Source of the DNA: Opitutia bacterium
GTDB lineage: Bacteria > Verrucomicrobiota > Verrucomicrobiia > Opitutales > Coraliomargaritaceae
Assembly: GCA_003503355.1 (NCBI GenBank)
Contig: DOCS01000201.1
Location: 1-6,585 of the forward strand
DNA: 6,585 nucleotides
Direction: 5' to 3'
This document shows positions 1 through 5,179 of the stretch, piece after piece (position 1 is the first letter of the stretch; each line of letters opens with the position of its first letter). The notes under the pieces were generated by a model. The model was not told where the DNA came from and searched no databases. It worked only from the letters and a program-made list of their open reading frames with translations. The position numbers and the translations under genes were made by a program.

Positions 1-377
1 TGTTGATCTTTCTCGGCGTTGGCCGCGAGGATGGTGCCGAAGATGTTGCCTGGCTGGTCGGGCGTATCACCAAGCTGCGGATCTTCGAAGACGGCGCGGG
101 GCGTATGCAGCGTTCGCTGCTCGACACCGGTGGCGAGGCGCTGGTGATTAGCCAGTTCACTTTGTATGGCAGCTTGAAAAAGGGCAATCGGCCGTCATTC
201 AACCGCGCGGCATTGCCCGATCAGGCAGTGCCGTTGTATGAGCAGTTTGTGGCTGAATTGTCCGCCGCGCTGGGCCAGTCGGTGCCGACGGGGTGCTTCG
301 GTGCGCATATGGATATCGAGGCACACAATGATGGACCGGTGACACTGGTGGTGGATAGCAAGGAGCGCGATTTCTGA
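1..377 (+). CDS. dtd: D-aminoacyl-tRNA deacylase (DTD), 5' truncated by the window edge
   Basis: This enzyme hydrolyses D-amino acids (and glycine mischarged on tRNA-Ala) from tRNAs in the cytoplasm, so that they are not used in translation. The reading frame is already open at the first base (codons begin at base 3), and 124 codons precede the TGA at 375-377. The family is usually about 145-150 residues, so roughly 20-25 N-terminal residues lie upstream of the window; the TTG at base 3 is an internal leucine, not the start. Two family signatures are seen. SQFTLYG (bases 150-170) is the active-site SQFTL motif, and NDGPVT (bases 327-344) holds the Gly-cisPro element that rejects L-aminoacyl substrates. 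The segments [15 protein letters not shown] and GCFGAHM are also typical. The stop codon overlaps the next start by one base (TGATG), which implies co-transcription and probable translational coupling. The family assignment is firm. Confidence 0.95.
   Translation, partial: LIFLGVGREDGAEDVAWLVGRITKLRIFEDGAGRMQRSLLDTGGEALVISQFTLYGSLKKGNRPSFNRAALPDQAVPLYEQFVAELSAALGQSVPTGCFGAHMDIEAHNDGPVTLVVDSKERDF
360..365 (+). promoter_or_regulatory. Shine-Dalgarno site for the DNA glycosylase gene
   Basis: AAGGAG lies inside the last codons of dtd, 11 bases before the ATG at 377. It is a near-perfect anti-16S match and supports the 377 start that overlaps the dtd stop. Confidence 0.6.
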
Positions 378-910
378 TGGCGCGGGTACTGACTAAGGTC
401 TTCTTTAATCGGCCGACGCTGGACGTTGCCCGCGGGTTGCTGGGCAAGCAGTTGTGCCGACGCCTCGACTCGGGCAAGATTCTGCGCGCCCGCATTTGCG
501 AGACCGAAGCGTATGACGGTTTCGAAGATCAGGCTTCACATGCCAGCAAAGGTGCCACGACGCGCAATGTGGTGATGTACGGCCCTCCGGGGCGGGCGTA
601 TATTTATCTCTGCTATGGGGTGCATTGGTTGCTCAATATCACCACCCGCGAGCAGGGGTATCCAGCGGCGGTGTTAATCCGCGCGGTGGAAGGCATTGAA
701 GGGCCCGGGCGCCTGACCAAGCACTTTCAGATCAATAGCGACTTTAACGATCAACTGCTGACAAGAGTGGGTGGCCTGTGGGTGGAAGATTGCGCTGTCG
801 ATCTGCAGCAAGATACGATAGACGCCACGTCGCGAGTTGGGGTCGACTATGCCGGTCCCGAGTGGGCCGCGGTGCCGTGGCGCTTTGTTTGGAAGCCCGA
901 AGCGATTTAG
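377..910 (+). CDS. mpg: 3-methyladenine DNA glycosylase (AAG/MPG family)
   Basis: This base-excision repair enzyme removes alkylated and deaminated purines (3-methyladenine, 7-methylguanine, hypoxanthine, ethenoadenine), leaving an abasic site. At 177 residues it has a normal length for compact bacterial members. Conserved positions can be matched to human AAG. ETEAY at residues 42-46 supplies the catalytic glutamate E44 (human E125) and Y46 (human Y127). H55 matches H136, and M67 matches M149. Y77 in the YIYLCYG block matches the intercalating Y159, N87 matches N169, and R102 in VLIRAVE matches R182. GPGRLTK and the C-terminal VDYAGPEW...PWRF are also typical. The start is fixed by the overlap with the dtd stop and by AAGGAG 11 bases upstream. 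No residue needed for activity appears to be missing. Human numbering comes from memory of the family; the residues themselves are seen. Confidence 0.95.
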   Translation: MARVLTKVFFNRPTLDVARGLLGKQLCRRLDSGKILRARICETEAYDGFEDQASHASKGATTRNVVMYGPPGRAYIYLCYGVHWLLNITTREQGYPAAVLIRAVEGIEGPGRLTKHFQINSDFNDQLLTRVGGLWVEDCAVDLQQDTIDATSRVGVDYAGPEWAAVPWRFVWKPEAI

Positions 911-954
911 CCAAGCTGTGTTGAAAACGAACACTGGCAATTTTGGGCGGATCG

Positions 955-973
955 GTGCATGTACTATATGCAT
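955..973 (+). other. Small hairpin covering the amidase start codon
   Basis: TGCAT (956-960) and ATGCA (968-972) are inverted repeats. A G-U pair can be added at each end of the stem (955/973 and 961/967), leaving a five-base loop. The A and U of the initiation codon at 972-974 fall in the 3' arm. No good Shine-Dalgarno sequence stands at normal spacing; the closest purine-rich run, GGGCGGA, ends about 20 bases upstream. The stem is AT-rich and of modest stability, so a regulatory role is only possible. Confidence 0.3.
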
Positions 974-2162
974 GTTACTACGCTGTTTTTTTGCATGGCT
1001 GGTTGGAGGTGCGGTTGCCTGTGCCTTGCCGCAGGCGGATCCTGCAGAGATGTACGCGCATGCGATGGCGACCCGCTACGCGCCGTATGCGGATTGGCAG
1101 CCTGTGGTCGACGTCGACGCGTTGGCGGTTCAAGCGGCGGAGTCCGCGTATTGGCAGACCCCGGCGGCGATTGCTGCGGCGCGTGAGGCGACGGCCTTGC
1201 CGCTCGCCGGGCTGCATCTGGCGTTGGACCCCGGGCATGTCGGCGGCAAGTGGGCTGAGGCTGAGTGGCGCCAATTCCGTATTGCGGCGAATGATTTTTA
1301 TGTGCGTGAGGGGGAGCTGGTGCTGGAAGTAGCGCAGCGGGTGCGGGCTCATTTGGTTGAGCTCGGCGCGGAGGTGACCTTATTGCGCGAGGCGAATGTG
1401 CGGGTCAATCCGAAGGGTCCGGTGGATTATTTACAGTTGGCGGCGCAACAGGTGCCAGCCCCGAAAGAGGCGTCGCTTGCCGAGTTGATTAATTATGGGG
1501 TGGCGCTTCGCGCGCGTGCCGTGCGGCTGTCGATTGTGGTGGGCGATTTGGCAGCGCGTGCCCGTTTGGTGAATGAGACGATCCAGCCGGATGCGCTGAT
1601 TTCGTTACATATTAATGCCGCTCGGTGGCCGGTGGTGGTGGCGGCGGATGAGCCTGCTAAGAAAGACACGATTGAGCCTGCCACTTGCCATGAATCATCC
1701 TCCATGGGGACGCTTCGTCTGGTTGCCTCAAACCATGTGCATGCGTTGATCTTCGGCTGTATGAGTCAGCGAGAGTTACAGTCCGTTCGTCAGCAGGCAC
1801 AGTTGGCGGTGAAGTTAAGCAATGGCAGTGGAACGGCCGAGTGGAGGCTGGGCGCTGCACTGGCCGAGGCGTTCGCACTAGGGACAGGTTTGCCGGCATC
1901 GACTTATGGCGGTACGAATGCGATTTTGTTGGATGCGCAGTCTCCGTATTTGTTCGCTCGCAATTTGATGCTTCTGCGCTCGGTGGAGTGTCCGACCGTG
2001 CTACTTGAACCCTATGTGGCCAACAGTGTGGCGGTGTATTCGCGGATTCAGGCGGCGTTGGCGAATCGAGCCACAGGGGCAGCTCTGGCGGCGGATGATA
2101 TTTTGTTGGAATATACCGATGCGGTGGTGGCGGGTGTGCTGGCTTGCTACGCGGCAGAATGA
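972..2162 (+). CDS. Secreted N-acetylmuramoyl-L-alanine amidase-like protein (Amidase_3 type)
   Basis: Probable zinc-dependent cell-wall hydrolase that would cut the bond between N-acetylmuramic acid and L-alanine in peptidoglycan. The 396-residue product starts at ATG 972 because this yields a signal peptide: MLLR, a hydrophobic run to about residue 16, and cleavage near ACA|LPQ. The frame is open further upstream, but only into mpg. AVAC at residues 14-17 weakly resembles a lipobox, so a lipoprotein is a minor alternative. Catalytic-domain motifs appear in order: LDPGHVGG (H89, first zinc ligand), REGELVLEVA (E113, probable second ligand), SLHINA (H213, third ligand) and VLLEPYVANS (E346, catalytic glutamate). 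The separations are large: about 100 residues between E113 and H213 and about 130 between H213 and E346. Residues 221-244, just after SLHINA, form a low-complexity insert. It lies downstream of the housekeeping pair after 61 bases. The amidase fold is fairly certain; substrate and physiological role are inferred. Confidence 0.85.
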   Translation: MLLRCFFAWLVGGAVACALPQADPAEMYAHAMATRYAPYADWQPVVDVDALAVQAAESAYWQTPAAIAAAREATALPLAGLHLALDPGHVGGKWAEAEWRQFRIAANDFYVREGELVLEVAQRVRAHLVELGAEVTLLREANVRVNPKGPVDYLQLAAQQVPAPKEASLAELINYGVALRARAVRLSIVVGDLAARARLVNETIQPDALISLHINAARWPVVVAADEPAKKDTIEPATCHESSSMGTLRLVASNHVHALIFGCMSQRELQSVRQQAQLAVKLSNGSGTAEWRLGAALAEAFALGTGLPASTYGGTNAILLDAQSPYLFARNLMLLRSVECPTVLLEPYVANSVAVYSRIQAALANRATGAALAADDILLEYTDAVVAGVLACYAAE

Positions 2163-2166
2163 GGCG

Positions 2167-2193
2167 ACTGCTGCGCCGAGGGCAGCAGTATTT
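2167..2193 (+). terminator. Candidate intrinsic terminator after the amidase gene
   Basis: ACTGCTGC (2167-2174) and GCAGCAGT (2182-2189) form a perfect 8-bp stem with a seven-base loop. The stem begins four bases after the amidase stop and is followed by ATTT. The stem is good but the T tract is short, so termination may be partial or may need help from Rho. Its position suits the end of the dtd-mpg-amidase unit. Confidence 0.5.
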
Positions 2194-2273
2194 GCTCTGA
2201 TTCATACGCGCACAAATGGGGCCTCCACTCGACCTCCGATAGCAGGTGACACACCGCAGTTTGGGCTGATTTT

Positions 2274-2302
2274 TTGCGCTTATTTGGTGGCAAGTGTAGT
2301 AT
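2274..2302 (+). promoter_or_regulatory. Candidate sigma70-type promoter for the serine protease gene
   Basis: TTGCGC (2274-2279, 3 of 6 matches to the -35 consensus) and TAGTAT (2297-2302, 4 of 6 matches to -10) are separated by an optimal 17 bases, with TG directly before the -10. Transcription would begin near 2309, giving a leader of about 15 bases. The rest of 2190-2323 shows no gene or other clear element. This is a consensus match by eye only. Confidence 0.3.
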
Positions 2303-2323
2303 TCTCGGCTTTACTAAGCAGGT

Positions 2324-3280
2324 ATGCTGAAAGTTGGCTGGTTGTTTTATTTGACGCTTTGTGTGGCTTCGCTTCAGGCCTTTCACTCGATTGAGTTGAA
2401 GGATGGGGGCGGGCTCCGGGGGGATATCGTGCTGGAACGGCCCGATGTGTATTATGTCGATTTGGGATTCGATGTGATCGCGGTGCCAAAGGGCGCGGTC
2501 GCCCGTTTGAGTCAAATAGATCCAGACACTGGAGCTGCGTTGGCTGCTGTGGCGGACGACACATTGTATCGTGTCGCAGCGGATGGACAGGATCAACCAA
2601 TTCGCGAATGGGTGGACCAGTTGGGCGAGGCAGTCGCTTTGGTGCAAACGCCGACGGGCTTAGGTTCCGGTTTTGTGATCCATGAGGACGGTTATGTCGT
2701 GACCAATGATCATGTGATCGCCGGCGAACATCGTATTTCCGTGACGATTTTTAGAGAGGGGGCACGTGAGCTTTCGAAGGTGACGTACGATCATGTGCGA
2801 ATTGTGGCAACCAGCTCGGAGCTGGATCTGGCACTCCTCAAAATTGAGCCTGAGGGTGCGGAAACGTTTAAGACTGTAGCCTTGGCGGTGGGCGATGACG
2901 GCGTGCGCGAGGGGCAGACTGTGTTTGCGATCGGCAGTCCGCTGGGCCTCGATCGCACGGTTTCCGAGGGCATTATCAGTGTGGCGAACCGAGTGGTGGG
3001 CGGGCGCCTTTATTTGCAGACCACCACGCAGATTAACCCAGGCAATTCGGGCGGTCCCTTGTTTAACCTACGTGGTGAAGTGGTGGGGGTGAATAATATG
3101 AAGATCGCGGCTTTCGGTGCGGAGGGCTTGGGCTTTTCGATCTCTTCGCATGTGGTGAAATCCTTTTTGGATAATCGTGATGCCTATGCCTTTGATCCGC
3201 GTAATCCGAATAGCGGCTTTCGCTATTTGAGTCCGCCGAAGCTTGACGGGGTGCGGGCAGGCGGAACGACGCGCGAGTAG
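2324..3280 (+). CDS. Exported trypsin-like serine protease (S1C/HtrA-like, no PDZ domain)
   Basis: Predicted periplasmic or envelope serine endopeptidase of 318 residues. The start is firm: an in-frame TAA lies at 2315-2317, and ATG 2324 opens a signal peptide (MLKVGWLFYLTLCVASLQA, cleavage near residue 19). The catalytic triad of the HtrA/DegP group is intact: H130 in VTNDHVIAG, D168 in SELDLALLKI and S242 in NPGNSGGPL. GSGFVI (residues 114-119), the AIGSPLG block and EGIISV are further hallmarks. Classical DegP/HtrA proteases carry one or two C-terminal PDZ domains; here only about 40 residues follow the protease core, so no PDZ can be present. Residues 20-63 before the protease form a short beta-rich segment (LKDGG, LRGDIV, VYYVDL, VIAVPKGAVARL). 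This resembles the small DG...G...VPK modules common in planctomycete and verrucomicrobial secreted proteins. AGG just before the ATG is too close for a good Shine-Dalgarno. Protease assignment is firm; substrate is unknown. Confidence 0.92.
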   Translation: MLKVGWLFYLTLCVASLQAFHSIELKDGGGLRGDIVLERPDVYYVDLGFDVIAVPKGAVARLSQIDPDTGAALAAVADDTLYRVAADGQDQPIREWVDQLGEAVALVQTPTGLGSGFVIHEDGYVVTNDHVIAGEHRISVTIFREGARELSKVTYDHVRIVATSSELDLALLKIEPEGAETFKTVALAVGDDGVREGQTVFAIGSPLGLDRTVSEGIISVANRVVGGRLYLQTTTQINPGNSGGPLFNLRGEVVGVNNMKIAAFGAEGLGFSISSHVVKSFLDNRDAYAFDPRNPNSGFRYLSPPKLDGVRAGGTTRE

Positions 3281-3310
3281 AGCGTCGGTGTTCAGCGAGG
3301 TGCTGGCGTA

Positions 3311-3330
3311 TGACTAATCGTGTGTAATCG
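3311..3330 (+). repeat. Two adjacent 10-bp direct repeats upstream of the DUF3352-like gene
   Basis: TGACTAATCG (3311-3320) is followed at once by TGTGTAATCG (3321-3330), with 8 of 10 positions identical and the shared core TAATCG exactly 10 bases apart. A second short tandem, AGATTCTG then AGATTCAG (3341-3356, 7 of 8 identical), follows. Direct repeats one helical turn apart upstream of a promoter-like stretch could be a regulator site, but chance is possible at this length. Confidence 0.3.
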
Positions 3331-3337
3331 GGCGTCG

Positions 3338-3376
3338 TCGAGATTCTGAGATTCAGTAAAGGTATAAAGTAGGAAG
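3338..3376 (+). promoter_or_regulatory. AT-rich promoter-like stretch and Shine-Dalgarno site for the DUF3352-like gene
   Basis: TATAAA (3363-3368) is a strong -10-like hexamer in a locally AT-rich stretch. A weak -35 match, TCGAGA (3338-3343), lies 19 bases upstream. AGGAAG (3371-3376) is a clear Shine-Dalgarno, ending 9 bases before the ATG. If TATAAA were the -10, the transcript would start near the Shine-Dalgarno, so the real promoter may lie further upstream. The Shine-Dalgarno is the secure part of this entry. Confidence 0.35.
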
Positions 3377-3385
3377 ATTTTTATT

Positions 3386-5179
3386 ATGAAGACATGGCTG
3401 TTATTATTTTTATCTGTGGGGGTGTCGGTTGGATCCGTGCAAGCGGTGCCTTTGCAGCGCTTGATCGGTGAGGATGTGGAATTGATGCTGACGGTCCGGA
3501 GTTTTTCCGAGACACGGGAGCAGTGGGCGACGCATCCGATTGCGACCTTGTTTGAGGATGAGGCATTGCTGGCGTTCTTTCAACCGATGTTGGACGAAGC
3601 CGCTGCGGGGGATGCCGCGGTCGAGGGGCCTTCGGGCTTTACCAAAGTGTTGGAACAGGAATTCGGGCTGAGCTATGAGGATCTGTTTGCGCTCTTTCCT
3701 GGGCAGGCGAGCCTGGCTTGTTATAACTTGTCTGAGTTGATTCTGCGCCAAGCGAAGCGTCCCGAAGTGATTCTGATGGCTGAGTTTAGCGGCGATGAAG
3801 CGCGGATGCATGAGCTGATGCAGATTCAGTACAAGCGCAATGCGGAGGCGCAAAAGGCGCTCAAACCAGCGATCGAGCATACGATAGTGGAGGAGCTGTT
3901 TATGGGGGTGACGCTGCATTTTGATGAGGTGTTCGATGGCGAGCTCACCTACGTGGAGGATGGTTATGCTTTGGTGGATGGTATTTTCATCTTGGCAACC
4001 CCCGAGAGTCGCTTGCGCGAAGCAGTCGAAACGATCAAGGAGGGGGCGAGTGCGCCGATTTCGACAACCGATGTGTATCTCCGTTCGCGAGAGGAATCCG
4101 GCCGTGGCGATGTCGGGTTGTATGTGAACCTTGTGGAGCTCATGCCGCCCCTGAACGACACGTTGCTGGAGCAGTCGAAGATTGGCGGACTGGCGCTGTT
4201 CGGCGTGACGGCAAAGAGCTTGGGAAACGCCCTGTCTCTGGAGTCGTTGCAAGCATTGTATATTGATTTTGAATTACTGGATGAGGGGCTGCTATCGCAT
4301 GGCGGGTTGATTTACGCGGAGAAACGAGGGCTCTTGAGCTTACTCAGCTATGCGCCTGGTGAATGGCCAGAGGCGCGCTACGTTCCGGAAGGGGTGTTGA
4401 GCAGCTCGATCTCGTTATTTGATTTCGGTGCCATGTTGGCGAACCTGGAGGCGCTACTCACCTCGGCCAGCCCGACGCTCTCGCCGCTACTTAATATGCA
4501 AATGAAGATTATGCAGACCACTACCGGCGTCGACCTGCGGGCCTCGGTTCTAGAGAATTTGGGCGCACAGATGGTCAGCCTTTCAGTGCTCGACCAGGCC
4601 GATCGTAGGAGTGCGGTGGCTGCAGAACCGCAGCAATTGTTTGTGATCGACGTGAAGAATGCGCAGGCACTGGCACAAGCGATCGAGACATTTAAGGATA
4701 TGGCGCCGGAGGTGAAGGGCTTGATCCAGGAGCAGGAGTATGAGGGGCAAACCATTTACACCATTAAGGGCCCCAGTGACCCCAATTTGCCGCAGGCGGG
4801 GGTTGGTTTCAGCTATGCCATTACTCGTTCTAGCTTGATCGTGAATGTCGGGCACGTGGGCTTGCTGCATGAGGTACTCTCTCGCATGAGCCAGGACGGT
4901 GCCGGTTTCTGGCAGAATCCGCAAACCGAACTGTTGTTTGAAAGGATCGCGCGCCCGCATGCGGTCGGACGTTCGTTCGTCGATGCGGAGCAAATGATCG
5001 AGCCGTTTTTCCGCTCGCTGTTACAGGCCGGTGCGATGAGTGGGCTATCTAAGCGTCTGCGTGCCGACAAAATTCCTGCTGATTTGGATGCGCCTTACCG
5101 TTTGATTTCGGAGGTCAATGAAGCGCCGGATGGGTTGTTCGGACGTACATTAATCATTAAGAGCGAGGACAGTGAATGA
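3386..5179 (+). CDS. Large exported protein of unknown function, DUF3352-like
   Basis: The 597-residue product has a clean Sec signal peptide (MKTWLLLFLSVGVSVGSVQA, cleavage before V21), so it is predicted to be periplasmic or surface-bound. ATG 3386 is chosen because an in-frame TAA lies at 3365-3367, AGGAAG ends 9 bases upstream and the signal peptide starts there. No enzyme motif is seen and no later transmembrane segment is obvious. The style is that of the DUF3352 family: an N-terminal segment resembling 'level of stress tolerated' type strands (VELMLTVRSF), then alternating beta strands and helices. Residues about 95-255 and 388-545 appear to follow the same order: a LF.PGQ.SL or LGAQMVSLSV strand, an expressed or stored value strand (PEVILMAEFSG / QQLFVIDVKN), a helix, an edge strand, a self-inspection strand (YALVDGIFILAT / YAITRSSLIVNV), a helix, then a VNLVELM / FVDAEQMI strand. 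This suggests an internal duplication. Its stop overlaps the next start by four bases. Family resemblance is from memory; function unknown. Confidence 0.85.
   Translation: MKTWLLLFLSVGVSVGSVQAVPLQRLIGEDVELMLTVRSFSETREQWATHPIATLFEDEALLAFFQPMLDEAAAGDAAVEGPSGFTKVLEQEFGLSYEDLFALFPGQASLACYNLSELILRQAKRPEVILMAEFSGDEARMHELMQIQYKRNAEAQKALKPAIEHTIVEELFMGVTLHFDEVFDGELTYVEDGYALVDGIFILATPESRLREAVETIKEGASAPISTTDVYLRSREESGRGDVGLYVNLVELMPPLNDTLLEQSKIGGLALFGVTAKSLGNALSLESLQALYIDFELLDEGLLSHGGLIYAEKRGLLSLLSYAPGEWPEARYVPEGVLSSSISLFDFGAMLANLEALLTSASPTLSPLLNMQMKIMQTTTGVDLRASVLENLGAQMVSLSVLDQADRRSAVAAEPQQLFVIDVKNAQALAQAIETFKDMAPEVKGLIQEQEYEGQTIYTIKGPSDPNLPQAGVGFSYAITRSSLIVNVGHVGLLHEVLSRMSQDGAGFWQNPQTELLFERIARPHAVGRSFVDAEQMIEPFFRSLLQAGAMSGLSKRLRADKIPADLDAPYRLISEVNEAPDGLFGRTLIIKSEDSE
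5165..5169 (+). promoter_or_regulatory. Shine-Dalgarno site that decides the start of the FG-GAP gene
   Basis: GAGGA lies six bases before ATG 5176, within the final codons of the upstream gene. The later in-frame ATGs are less suitable: at 5191 GGAGG abuts the start with no spacer, and at 5239 no Shine-Dalgarno is seen. Confidence 0.5.

Noticed and set aside
943..970. TTGGGC and TATATG with a 16-base spacer as a promoter for the amidase gene
   Set aside because: The predicted transcription start would fall after the ATG at 972, so it could not serve this start codon.
837..971. Extended amidase start at TTG 837, inside the glycosylase gene
   Set aside because: It would overlap mpg by 74 bases and place 45 non-hydrophobic residues before the signal peptide. 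ATG 972 gives a normal signal peptide.
1657..2205. A 182-codon minus-strand open frame opposite the amidase C-terminus
   Set aside because: Its translation is biased to proline, histidine, serine and threonine, the usual product of reading a GC-rich gene backwards, and it overlaps the conserved amidase motifs.
3267..3287. 6-bp inverted repeat CGACGC/GCGTCG over the protease stop codon, as a terminator
   Set aside because: No T tract follows, the loop is nine bases, and GCGTCG occurs again at 3332-3337 as an equally good partner. It looks like a chance pairing in GC-rich sequence.
3410..4252. A 280-codon open frame on the minus strand inside the DUF3352-like gene
   Set aside because: It lies wholly opposite a well-supported coding frame with signal peptide and ribosome binding site. 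Its translation is rich in H, Q and R and shows no recognisable domain, as expected for an antisense shadow.
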